Shown here: piece by piece, positions 1 through 6,123 of the stretch
How positions within the stretch are numbered: the first letter of the stretch is position 1
Layout of the letters: every line of letters begins with the position of its first letter
Assembly (NCBI GenBank): GCA_020637615.1
Contig: JACKKC010000050.1
Location: 1 to 10,508, forward strand
Direction of reading: 5' to 3'
From: Rhodovulum sp.
GTDB lineage: Bacteria > Pseudomonadota > Alphaproteobacteria > Rhodobacterales > Rhodobacteraceae
DNA: 10,508 nucleotides
Program-made: the position numbers and the translations under genes
Notes under the pieces: generated by a model
Databases searched by the model: none
The model's input: only the letters and a program-made list of their open reading frames with translations
What the model was told of the DNA's origin: nothing

Positions 1-120
1 AGGACGTCGCATCGCCCCCGGTGATGTGACCTGAGGGGTTACCGGAACCAGGGAGCGCCTCCCATGCCACCCAAGCGGCGCCGGCTCGTTCCGTCGCGCG
101 CGACCTCGCCGTCTATGCTT

Positions 121-148
121 CCCCGATCTGTCCGTGGACAAATCGGGG
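121..148. repeat. Near-perfect 28-bp palindrome upstream of the LuxR-type gene
   Basis: The arms are 121-133 (CCCCGATCTGTCC) and 136-148 (GGACAAATCGGGG). They are reverse complements at 12 of 13 positions, with a 2-base centre at 134-135; the only mismatch pairs C128 with A141. A second copy of the GGACA half lies at 152-156, followed by GG, and could pair with the left arm instead. No T-run follows, so an intrinsic terminator is not favoured. The core CTGTCC-GT-GGACAA resembles the CTGT...ACAG symmetry of lux-box operators, but that link is inference. A hairpin ending an unseen upstream transcript remains possible. Confidence 0.6.
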
Positions 149-228
149 CGCGGACAGGCTTCTTCGCCGGCCCCGCCATGGACTCCGCGTTCCGCCGGTC
201 GTTGCAGCCTCCGGGACGGGACGGATCT

Positions 229-276
229 TCACACTTCATTCACCACTGGCTGCAAATTTGCCCGGTGTAAGTGTGA
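229..276. promoter_or_regulatory. Dyad-rich segment, candidate operator of the LuxR-type gene
   Basis: Two symmetries lie just upstream of the regulator. TCACACTT at 229-236 and AAGTGTGA at 269-276 are perfect 8-bp inverted arms. Between them is the perfect 10-bp palindrome GCAAATTTGC at 252-261, flanked by CACTGG (244-249) and CCGGTG (262-267), which are complementary at five of six positions. The symmetries are not concentric, so they may be separate sites. AHL-responsive LuxR proteins bind dyads of about 18-20 bp near their targets, and autoregulation is common, so an operator role is plausible but unproven. I could not place a convincing -35/-10 pair. Confidence 0.4.
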
Positions 277-297
277 CCAGTTTCGTGAGTGTCTGTT

Positions 298-1296
298 ATG
301 ATTGGCTGGGTTCAGGCGTCGCTCTATGAGGCGATCGATTGTCTGGCGCGTTCGGGCCAGAACCACCTCGCGTCCGATCTCGGCCGCCTGCTGGCGTCGC
401 TCGAGCTCGACGACATGGACATCCTGCGCAGTCCGGTGTCGGAGCGGGTGGCGAACGCGCTTCTGGAGGCGCGGACCTTTCCCGACCTCGTCGACCTGCT
501 CAAGGAGTTCGCCCAGGCGATCGGCGTGACCCACTGCACGCTGCACGTGATCCGGGAGACGCCGACCTCGAGCTTCTCGACGCGGGCGCTGACCACCTAT
601 TCCGAGGAATGGGTTTCGCGCTACGTCGACCGCCGGTACACCAGCGTCGATCCGGTCTACCGGCACAGCCTGACCTGCGAGGACGCCTTCTTCTGGGAGG
701 ATCTCGACATCTCGAACCCCGCGGTGCGGGCGTTCTGCCAGGACGCGCGGGCGCATGGGGTCGGCCCCGCCGGCTACACGCTGCCGATCATCACCGAGCG
801 CGGCGACAGGATCGCCATCTCGGTCAGCGCCGCCGACGATCGCGAGGGGCTGCGCGACACGATCCACCACTACGAATCGGACCTGCTCTCGGTGGGCTTC
901 AGCCTTACGGAGGCGTTTTCGCTGCTCGCGTCCGACGAGCGGCCGACCAGCTTCACGCCGACCGACGACCAGCTGTCGATCCTGCGGGCGGTGGCGATGG
1001 GGACGAACGAGGCCGAGCTCAGGGCGCGCAATTATCTCTACGGCTCCTACATCACCCTCGAGCGGTCGATCTGCAGCCTGTTCCGCACCAAGACGGTCGC
1101 CCAGGCGGCGGTGGTGGCGGCGCAGGTCGGGCTCCTGACCAACTCGCCGATCACCAAGGCCGACATCCTGGTCGGCTCGCAGCGCACGCCGGCGTTCCGG
1201 ATCGACCCGCAGTCCAGCGCCTCGGCGGTGCGGCGGATGATCCGCATGCGCAACGTCGGCCCGCGCGAGCGCGAGTCGGAGCCCGCCGGGGCCTGA
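298..1296 (+). CDS. LuxR-type regulator with AHL-binding domain (LuxR solo)
   Basis: This is a probable cytoplasmic quorum-sensing transcription factor of 332 aa. Residues of about 50-195 match the autoinducer-binding domain. The signature residues known from TraR and QscR are present with the expected spacing: W105, Y109, D118, P119, W133 and G159. Residues of about 218-280 align with the LuxR helix-turn-helix, but it is diverged: L229 and G235 are kept, while the usual invariant Glu aligns with Gln225. Typical members have about 235-250 aa; this one has an extra N-terminal stretch of roughly 45 aa and a basic tail of about 50 aa after the DNA-binding domain. I chose ATG 298 because GTGAG lies 8 bases before it; GTG 289 in the same frame would add three residues and has no such site. 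No luxI synthase is in the window. Family assignment is firm, while the ligand, targets and symbol are unknown. Confidence 0.85.
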   Translation: MIGWVQASLYEAIDCLARSGQNHLASDLGRLLASLELDDMDILRSPVSERVANALLEARTFPDLVDLLKEFAQAIGVTHCTLHVIRETPTSSFSTRALTTYSEEWVSRYVDRRYTSVDPVYRHSLTCEDAFFWEDLDISNPAVRAFCQDARAHGVGPAGYTLPIITERGDRIAISVSAADDREGLRDTIHHYESDLLSVGFSLTEAFSLLASDERPTSFTPTDDQLSILRAVAMGTNEAELRARNYLYGSYITLERSICSLFRTKTVAQAAVVAAQVGLLTNSPITKADILVGSQRTPAFRIDPQSSASAVRRMIRMRNVGPRERESEPAGA

Positions 1297-1298
1297 GG

Positions 1299-1336
1299 GG
1301 CCGTCGCGCGCGGCCGGGACGGGCGGCGGCGCCGCC
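1299..1336. terminator. Possible bidirectional terminator between convergent genes
   Basis: The 40 bases between the stops of the LuxR-type gene (plus) and trmFO (minus) are nearly all G and C. They hold GGCCG (1299-1303) paired with CGGCC (1311-1315), and the perfect 12-bp palindrome GGCGGCGCCGCC at 1325-1336. Neither is followed by a T-run on either strand. The position between converging genes suggests transcript ends, but classic intrinsic termination is not shown. Confidence 0.3.
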
Positions 1337-2695
1337 TCAGGCGGGCACGCGCGCCGGCTCCAGCCACGCCGCGAAATCGGCCTTCGCGCGGTCGGTGTAG
1401 CCCTTGTAGCGCTCGCGCCGGCCGCGGCGGCCGCCGCGGGCTTCCTCCAGTGGCGGGAAGAGGCCGAAGTTGACGTTCATCGGCTGGAAGGTCTTCGCGT
1501 CGGCGCCGCCGGTGATGTGGGTGACGAGCGCGCCCATGGCGGTGGTGGGCGGCGGCGGCGCGAGGGGGCGGCCGAGGCGTTCGGCGGCGGCCATGCGCCC
1601 CGCCAGAAGGCCCATGGCGGCGCTCTCGACATAGCCTTCCACGCCGGTGATCTGGCCGGCGAAGCGCAGGCGGGGGTCGGCGTGCAGGCGCATCGCGTCG
1701 TCGAGCAGGCGCGGGGAATTGAGGAAGGTGTTGCGGTGGATGCCCCCGAGCCGCGCGAAGGCGGCGTTCTCGAGGCCGGGGATCATGCGGAAGACTTCCG
1801 TCTGCGCCCCGTATTTCATCTTGGTCTGGAAGCCGACGATGTTGAAGAGCGTGCCGAGCGCGTTGTCGCGGCGGAGCTGGACGACGGCGTAGGGCTTGGT
1901 GGCGGGCGCATGCGGGTTGGTCAGGCCCACGGGCTTGAGCGGGCCGAAGCGCAGGGTCTCGCGGCCGCGCGCGGCCATGACCTCGATCGGCAGGCAGCCC
2001 TCGAAATAGGGCGTGTCGCGTTCCCAGTCCTTGAACTCGGTCTTCTCGGCGGCGTTGAGCGCGTCGACGAAGGCCTCGTATTCCTCGCGGTCCATCGGGC
2101 AGTTGAGATAGGCGGTGCGGTCGGCCTCGGTCTCGCCCTTGTCGTAGCGCGACTGGAACCAGGCCTTGCCCATGTCGATGCTCTCGAAATGCACGATGGG
2201 CGCGATGGCGTCGAAGAAGGCGAGCGCGCTTTCGTCGGTGAGCGCGCGGATCGCCGCGGCGAGCGCGGGGCTGGTCAGCGGGCCGGTGGCGACGATGACG
2301 CTCGACCAGTCGGCTGGCGGCAGGCCGGCGATCTCGCCGCGGTCGATGGTGACGCGCGGATGCGCCGCGAGGCGCGCGGTGATCGTGCGGCTGAAGGGCT
2401 CGCGGTCGACGGCGAGCGCGCCGCCCGCCGGCAGGGCATGGGCATCGGCCGCAGCGATGACGAGCCCGCCGGCCGCGCGCATCTCCCAGTGCAGGAGCCC
2501 CACGGCGTTCTGCTCGTCGTCGTCGGAGCGGAAGGAATTGGAGCAGACGAGTTCGGCCAGCCCGTCGGTGCGGTGGGCGAAGGTGGCGGTTTCGGGCCGC
2601 ATCTCGTGCAGCACCACGGGCACGCCCGCCTCGGCCGCCTGCCAGGCCGCTTCCGATCCCGCGAGGCCGCCGCCGATGATGTGGATCGGGTCCAT
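1337..2695 (-). CDS. trmFO: Methylenetetrahydrofolate--tRNA-(uracil-5-)-methyltransferase TrmFO
   Basis: TrmFO makes 5-methyluridine at position 54 in the T-loop of tRNAs. It takes the carbon from 5,10-methylenetetrahydrofolate and reduces it with FAD/NAD(P)H, acting in the cytoplasm. The 452-residue protein starts with the FAD-binding glycine motif GGGLAG (8-13), then HEMRP (30-34) and ELVCSNSFRSD (48-58). Cys51 of CSNS and Cys234 of FEGCLPIE match the two functional cysteines known from Bacillus TrmFO. The NVNFGLFPP block at 407-415 is also family-typical. Length is normal and the frame is intact. It faces the LuxR-type gene tail to tail and shares an 87-bp divergent region with the ars operon. 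No good Shine-Dalgarno precedes the ATG at 2695. The distantly related GidA/MnmG family is excluded by the CSNS and NVNFG motifs and the short length. Confidence 0.97.
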   Translation of the reverse strand: MDPIHIIGGGLAGSEAAWQAAEAGVPVVLHEMRPETATFAHRTDGLAELVCSNSFRSDDDEQNAVGLLHWEMRAAGGLVIAAADAHALPAGGALAVDREPFSRTITARLAAHPRVTIDRGEIAGLPPADWSSVIVATGPLTSPALAAAIRALTDESALAFFDAIAPIVHFESIDMGKAWFQSRYDKGETEADRTAYLNCPMDREEYEAFVDALNAAEKTEFKDWERDTPYFEGCLPIEVMAARGRETLRFGPLKPVGLTNPHAPATKPYAVVQLRRDNALGTLFNIVGFQTKMKYGAQTEVFRMIPGLENAAFARLGGIHRNTFLNSPRLLDDAMRLHADPRLRFAGQITGVEGYVESAAMGLLAGRMAAAERLGRPLAPPPPTTAMGALVTHITGGADAKTFQPMNVNFGLFPPLEEARGGRRGRRERYKGYTDRAKADFAAWLEPARVPA

Positions 2696-2782
2696 GGGGG
2701 CGATCTATGCCAGCGGGGGCGGATTGAAAAGAGGGGTGGCCTGCGGCTTGCGCCGGGGATTGGTTTCGATCATTCTGGAACC
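2696..2782. promoter_or_regulatory. Divergent trmFO/arsR control region with candidate ArsR operator
   Basis: These 87 bases must hold the arsR start signals and probably those of trmFO. GGTTTC (2762-2767) and GGAACC (2777-2782) form 6-bp inverted arms with one mismatch, ending directly before the arsR ATG, so a repressor bound there would cover the ribosome site. A wider, imperfect pair is GATTGAAA (2723-2730) and TTTCGATC (2764-2771). ArsR proteins bind imperfect dyads near their own promoter, which makes either a candidate operator; the choice is inference. The ribosome site of arsR is weak (GGAA at 2777-2780). Confidence 0.4.
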
Positions 2783-3103
2783 ATGGAAAAGACCGACGCC
2801 CTCGCCGCGCTTTCGGCCCTCGCGCAGGAGACCCGGCTCGACGTCTTCCGGCTGCTGGTGGCGGCCGGGCCGGAGGGGCTGGCGGTCGGGCGCATCGCGG
2901 GCGAGCTGGGGCTGGCGGCGGCGACGCTCTCCTTCCATCTCAGCCATTTGCGGCAGGCCGGGATCGTGACCTGCCGCCGCCGCGGGCGCATGCTGATCCA
3001 TGCGGCCGATTTCACCAGGATGGGGGATCTCATGGACTATCTGAGCGAGAATTGCTGCGCGGGCGCGGATTGCGGCCTGCCCCGGCGCGGGGTCCGGGCA
3101 TGA
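2783..3103 (+). CDS. arsR: ArsR-family arsenite-responsive repressor
   Basis: This 106-aa winged-helix protein is of the ArsR/SmtB type and should repress its own operon until As(III) (or Sb(III)) binds. The N-terminal part (about 5-30) carries the typical SALAQETRLDVFRLL helix. The recognition helix lies near 44-60 (GLAAATLSFHLSHLRQAGIV), followed by the wing with RRRGR at 65-69. There is no ELCVCDL metal site of the E. coli type. Instead the C-terminus has Cys91-Cys92 and Cys97, similar to the C-terminal cysteine triad described for Acidithiobacillus ferrooxidans ArsR, so the inducer site is probably there. I chose ATG 2783 because it gives the normal family length; the same frame stays open far upstream only as antisense of trmFO. 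The stop overlaps the arsC ATG by 4 bases (ATGA), so translation is coupled. The arsenic role is supported by the two genes downstream. Confidence 0.93.
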   Translation: MEKTDALAALSALAQETRLDVFRLLVAAGPEGLAVGRIAGELGLAAATLSFHLSHLRQAGIVTCRRRGRMLIHAADFTRMGDLMDYLSENCCAGADCGLPRRGVRA

Positions 3104-3462
3104 GCGCGGCCGGGGAGTTCGTGATCTACCACAACCCCGCCTGCGGCACCTCGCGCAACGTGCTCGCGGCGATCCGCGCGGCGGGCATCGAGCCGCGGGT
3201 GGTGAAATATCTCGAGACGCCGCCGAGCCGGGCGGCGCTCGAGGAGCTGATCGCCGCCATGGGCATCCCGGTGCGCGACCTCCTGCGCCGACAGGGCACG
3301 CCCTTCGCCGAGCTCGGGCTCGACGATCCCGCCCTGACCGATGCCGCGCTGATCGACGCGATGATGGCGCATCCGATCCTGATCAACCGCCCGATCGTGG
3401 TCTCGCCGAAGGGCGTGAAGCTCTGCCGCCCCTCGGCGACGGTGGCGGAACTGCTGCCGTGA
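3100..3462 (+). CDS. arsC: Arsenate reductase, glutaredoxin-dependent (ArsC)
   Basis: ArsC reduces arsenate to arsenite in the cytoplasm with glutathione and glutaredoxin, giving the substrate for the exporter. The 120-aa protein opens with YHNPACGTSRN (10-20), where Cys15 corresponds to catalytic Cys12 of the E. coli R773 enzyme. The three oxyanion-binding arginines are also in place: Arg63 (LLRR), Arg97 (INRPIVV) and Arg110 (LCRPS). Length is near the usual 115-140 aa, and no thioredoxin-type (low-molecular-weight phosphatase) features are seen. A longer start in the same frame (3052) would lie inside arsR; ATG 3100 overlaps the arsR stop and is preferred. The stop overlaps the GTG of acr3 (GTGA), so the three genes form one translationally coupled operon. 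The related Spx/YffB proteins are less likely, given the NPACGTS motif and the neighbours. Confidence 0.96.
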   Translation: MSAAGEFVIYHNPACGTSRNVLAAIRAAGIEPRVVKYLETPPSRAALEELIAAMGIPVRDLLRRQGTPFAELGLDDPALTDAALIDAMMAHPILINRPIVVSPKGVKLCRPSATVAELLP

Positions 3463-4499
3463 CCCAGGCGGCGGCGGCGCCCGCCGGCATCGGCGGCTTC
3501 GAGCGCTTGCTCTCGCTCTGGGTCGCGCTGGCGATCGGCGCCGGGCTCACCTTGGGCAATCTCGCCCCCGGCGCCTTCGGCGCGCTGGCCGCGCTCGAGC
3601 TCGCCTCGGTCAATCTCGTGGTGGCGGTGCTGATCTGGGCGATGGTCTATCCGATGATGGTGGCGGTGGATTTCGCCAGCCTCGCCCATATCGGCGACCG
3701 GCCGAAGGGGCTGATCCTGACGCTCGCGGTGAACTGGCTGGTGAAGCCCTTCACCATGGCGGCGCTCGCGGTGCTCTTCTTCGAGCATGTCTTCGCGGCC
3801 TGGATCGCGCCCGCCGAGGCGCAGCAATACATCGCCGGGCTGATCCTGCTCGGGGCGGCCCCCTGCACCGCCATGGTCTTCGTCTGGTCGCAGCTCACCC
3901 GCGGCGATCCCGCCTATACGCTGGTGCAGGTCTCGGTGAACGACGTGATCATGGTCTTCGCCTTCGCCCCCATCGTCGCGCTTCTGCTGGGGGTGACCGA
4001 CATCGCCGTGCCCTGGGAGACGCTGATCCTCTCGGTCGCGCTCTATATCGTGATCCCGCTGGCCGCGGGCATGGCGACGCGGCGGGCGCTGGGGAGCGCG
4101 GCGGCGGTCGGTGCTTTCACCGAGCGGGTCAAGCCGCTCTCGATGATAGGGCTGCTCGCGACCGTCGTCCTGCTCTTCGGCTTCCAGGGGCAGGTCATCT
4201 TCCGCCAGCCGCTCGTCATCGCGATGATCGCCGTGCCGCTGCTGCTCCAGTCCTACGGCATCTTCGCGCTGACCTATGCCGCCGCCTGGGCCTGGCGCCT
4301 GCCCTTCGCGGTCGCGGCCCCCTGCGCGCTGATCGGCACCTCGAATTTCTTCGAGCTGGCGGTCGCGGTGGCGATCAGCCTTTTCGGGCTCAACTCGGGC
4401 GCGGCGCTGGCGACCGTGGTCGGCGTGCTGGTCGAGGTGCCGGTGATGCTCTCGCTGGTGGCCTTCGCGAACCGGACGCGGCGCCGCTTTCCCTCGTGA
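3459..4499 (+). CDS. acr3: Acr3-family arsenite efflux transporter
   Basis: This 346-aa inner-membrane protein of the bile/arsenite/riboflavin transporter superfamily should export arsenite by proton-motive force. It is almost wholly hydrophobic, with about ten predicted membrane spans from residue 20 to 336. Family marks are APCTAMVFVWS at 134-144, with the essential Cys136, VNDVIM at 160-165, and GTSNFFELAVA at 293-303, with conserved Glu299. This is Acr3, not the larger (about 430 aa) unrelated ArsB carrier. The GTG start at 3459 overlaps the arsC stop (GTGA) and gives the expected N-terminus. It is the last gene of the operon: no arsH, arsM or arsA follows. Some databases name such genes arsB. 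Confidence 0.96.
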   Translation: MTQAAAAPAGIGGFERLLSLWVALAIGAGLTLGNLAPGAFGALAALELASVNLVVAVLIWAMVYPMMVAVDFASLAHIGDRPKGLILTLAVNWLVKPFTMAALAVLFFEHVFAAWIAPAEAQQYIAGLILLGAAPCTAMVFVWSQLTRGDPAYTLVQVSVNDVIMVFAFAPIVALLLGVTDIAVPWETLILSVALYIVIPLAAGMATRRALGSAAAVGAFTERVKPLSMIGLLATVVLLFGFQGQVIFRQPLVIAMIAVPLLLQSYGIFALTYAAAWAWRLPFAVAAPCALIGTSNFFELAVAVAISLFGLNSGAALATVVGVLVEVPVMLSLVAFANRTRRRFPS

Positions 4500-4513
4500 G
4501 GGCGCAGCCCTTT
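4499..4513 (+). terminator. Possible weak terminator after acr3
   Basis: AGGGC (4499-4503) and GCCCT (4507-4511) form a perfect 5-bp stem with a 3-base GCA loop, extendable by a G-T pair, followed by TTTC. It begins at the last base of the acr3 stop codon. The stem and T-run are short, so termination may be weak or depend on Rho. Confidence 0.35.
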
Positions 4514-4813
4514 CGGCCGGGGGACACGGTCTCCGAGTCCGGGTTTCGGGAGAAGGCCGCGCGCCGCGCGGCCCGCGGAGTGTTCTTCCGGACCGATCTC
4601 GGCAAGGCGCCGGCGGTGCGCCGCCCGGTCCGGTCGCCGGGAAGCGCGAGCTCCGGGGCGAGGGCGGTGCGGCATCACTGTCTGTTGGCGATCAGGCTGG
4701 GGAAGCCCCGGCACGGGGCGCAACAGGAGGCGTTGGCAAGGGCCGTTAATCCCGGGCTGGAACGGCGGCATCTTCCGGCCGGGCCCGACAGGGCAAATCG
4801 TCCCCGGCGGCCG
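4514..4813. other. Gap of about 300 bp with hairpins and no supported gene
   Basis: This lies between the tail of acr3 (plus) and the tail of the small hypothetical gene (minus). The open frames crossing it are arginine/proline-rich shadows without family resemblance. It contains a perfect symmetry, GGCCGCGCG (4555-4563) and CGCGCGGCC (4565-4573) around one base. It also contains a nested structure: CTGTTG (4684-4689) pairs with CAACAG (4723-4728) around the hairpin GCCCCG-GCA-CGGGGC (4707-4721). No tRNA T-loop or riboswitch core was recognised. It may be transcript ends of the two converging units, an unknown structured RNA, or a decayed gene. Confidence 0.5.
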
Positions 4814-5086
4814 TCAGCGCTCGCGTTTCGAGCGCCAGCCGCCGCGGCGGCGGGGCGTGGCGGCGGTCGGTTCGAGGCCCTCGCGCAGCACGGCTGTCAT
4901 GGGATGGTCGGGATGGGCCGGGCCGTAATGGGCAAGCAGGGCGGCGATCTCCTCGCGTCCGGAGCCGTCGGGCCGGCCGAGCGCCCAGTCGAAGAAGATC
5001 GTCCGGCAGTCCGGTGCGCCGATATCCATCCGGTAGGCCTCGCGGATCAGGCCCCTGGGGTCGATGTCGAGGTCATCCGCGGGCAT
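4814..5086 (-). CDS. Small hypothetical protein (90 aa)
   Basis: I recognise no named function. The 90-aa protein has two parts. An acidic, structured-looking section (about 1-72) contains DLDIDPRGLIREAYRMD, DCRTIFFDWALG and ALLAHYGPAHPDHPMTAVLREGL. It ends in a basic tail rich in Arg (78-90). The mixed, non-repetitive composition and the clear site AGGGA ahead of the ATG at 5086 support a real gene. There is no signal peptide, membrane segment or metal-binding cluster; Cys27 is the only cysteine. It lies downstream of the deacetylase-family gene on the same strand, separated by 125 bases, so it may be read from its own promoter or by read-through. Similar short proteins seem familiar from other alphaproteobacteria, but this is memory and not checked. 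Confidence 0.75.
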   Translation of the reverse strand: MPADDLDIDPRGLIREAYRMDIGAPDCRTIFFDWALGRPDGSGREEIAALLAHYGPAHPDHPMTAVLREGLEPTAATPRRRGGWRSKRER

Positions 5087-5186
5087 AGGCCGCTTTCCCT
5101 GGCTCGGTCTCCGGCCCGGGCCGCGCCCGCCCGCCGATGGATAGGCTCTCCCGCGTCATTGCTCCGCTTTCCCCGCCCGCCGATCC

Positions 5187-5215
5187 TGCCTAGGTGGCGG
5201 CGCGGGAGCCGTCAA
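5187..5215 (-). promoter_or_regulatory. Weak candidate sigma-70 promoter for the small hypothetical gene
   Basis: On the minus strand TTGACG (5215-5210) matches five of six bases of a -35 box. It is followed 17 bases later by TAGGCA (5192-5187), a poor -10 box. It overlaps the stop codon of the deacetylase-family gene and would leave a leader of roughly 95 bases before the ATG at 5086. The -10 weakness makes this tentative. Confidence 0.25.
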
Positions 5216-6123
5216 GCGGCCGCCGCGGCGCGGGCCGCCTCCTCGAAGAGGAGGGCGTGGCGGCGCGCAAGCCGCTCCGGGTCGGTGTCGTAGCCGCCGC
5301 CGAGCACCGCCGCCAGCGGCAGGCCGCGGGCCTGCGCCCAGCCGAGGACGCGGGCGTCGCGGGCGCGCAGCCCCTCGAAGCTCAGCGCGAGGCGGCCGAG
5401 GCTGTCCTCGGCATAGGGATCGACGCCGGCATTGTAGAAGACGAGGCCGGGGCGGAAGCCCGAGATCTGGCGCAGCGCGTGGTCGAGCATCTCCAGGTAG
5501 GCTGCGTCGCCGAGGCGGTCGGGCAGGGCGAGGTCGAGCGAGGAGCGGGCCTTGCGCGCGGGATAGTTGCGTTCCGCGTGCAGCGAGAGGGTGAGCACCT
5601 CCGGCCGACCCTCGAAGATCCGCGCGGTGCCGTCGCCCTGGTGCACGTCGCAATCGATGATGAGCACGCGGGCCACCCGGCGCTCGTCGAGGAGCGCCCG
5701 GGCGGCGATGGCCACGTCGTTGAAGACGCAATAGCCCGCGCCGCCCGAGGGGCCGGCGTGATGCGAGCCGCCGGCCATGTTGAGTGCGAGCCCGTGCTCG
5801 AGCGCGAGGCGGCCAGCGAGCAGGGTGCCGGCGGCGGAGAGGAAGGCGCGGCGTGCGACGGCCGGGGTGCCGGGCAGGCCGATGCGGCGCTGCTCCTCGG
5901 GCGAAAGCCGGCAGGTCGCCACGCGCTCGACATAGTCGGGGGCATGGACCGCGGCGGCGAGGGCGTGCGGGAGCGGGCCCGGGGCGAGATAGCCGCCGGT
6001 TGCGGGCAGAAGCCCGCGCGCGATCAGGGTGCGGCGCAGGTAGCCGTATTTCGACATCGGGAAGGGATGCCGCGGGCGGAGCGGTGCGACGTAGTCGGGG
6101 TGGTAGACGATGGGCGGGGTCAT
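5212..6123 (-). CDS. Histone-deacetylase-family (arginase/deacetylase fold) hydrolase
   Basis: This 303-aa cytoplasmic zinc hydrolase is related to HDACs, acetoin utilisation protein AcuC and acetylpolyamine amidohydrolases. Active-site marks run in order: GGSHHAGP (118-125), with the catalytic histidine pair His121-His122; GYCVFNDVAIA (130-140); IIDCDVHQGDGT (155-166), with zinc ligands Asp159 and His161; YNAGVDPY (230-237), with the third ligand Asp235; and GGGYD (275-279), with Tyr278 as the transition-state tyrosine. All catalytic residues are present, so it should be active. The substrate is unknown: an acetylated protein lysine, a polyamine or another small acyl-amide are all possible. 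The N-terminal HPFPMSKYGYL block recalls the HDAC11-like bacterial group. The ATG overlaps the glnE stop by 4 bases, so it is translated from the glnE transcript. Confidence 0.93.
   Translation of the reverse strand: MTPPIVYHPDYVAPLRPRHPFPMSKYGYLRRTLIARGLLPATGGYLAPGPLPHALAAAVHAPDYVERVATCRLSPEEQRRIGLPGTPAVARRAFLSAAGTLLAGRLALEHGLALNMAGGSHHAGPSGGAGYCVFNDVAIAARALLDERRVARVLIIDCDVHQGDGTARIFEGRPEVLTLSLHAERNYPARKARSSLDLALPDRLGDAAYLEMLDHALRQISGFRPGLVFYNAGVDPYAEDSLGRLALSFEGLRARDARVLGWAQARGLPLAAVLGGGYDTDPERLARRHALLFEEAARAAAAA

Larger units (their letters stand above)
1..297. other. Leader/intergenic region without a supported gene
   Basis: No reading frame here looks like a real protein. A 68-codon frame beginning at ATG 64 has arginine/proline-rich shadow composition, no family resemblance and no good ribosome site. 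The first 34 bases could be the tail of an upstream plus-strand gene, since one frame stays open from base 2 to a TGA at 32-34, but this is too short to judge. The region does hold several inverted repeats: a small hairpin at 51-63, a near-perfect 28-bp palindrome at 121-148, and two dyads between 229 and 276. It most likely serves as the control region of the LuxR-type gene that follows. Confidence 0.6.

Noticed and set aside
31..63. Possible tRNA-like T-arm (GGTTCCGG on the minus strand)
   Set aside because: The TTCRANY loop consensus is not met and no acceptor, D or anticodon arms could be built around it.
64..270. A 68-codon plus-strand frame in the leader
   Set aside because: It has no convincing ribosome site, no family resemblance, and it runs through the palindromes of the putative control region.
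1517..2782. Long upstream extension of the arsR frame, antisense to trmFO
   Set aside because: The extension is low-complexity shadow sequence. The ArsR domain begins at ATG 2783 with normal family length.
4640..4760. Possible riboswitch in the gap after acr3
   Set aside because: Short GGGAAG-like and CACTG-like pieces occur, but no known riboswitch core is assembled, and there is no downstream gene on that strand for it to control.
4274..4771. A 165-codon minus-strand frame crossing the end of acr3 and the gap
   Set aside because: It overlaps conserved acr3 sequence, is Arg/Pro-rich and shows no recognisable domain.
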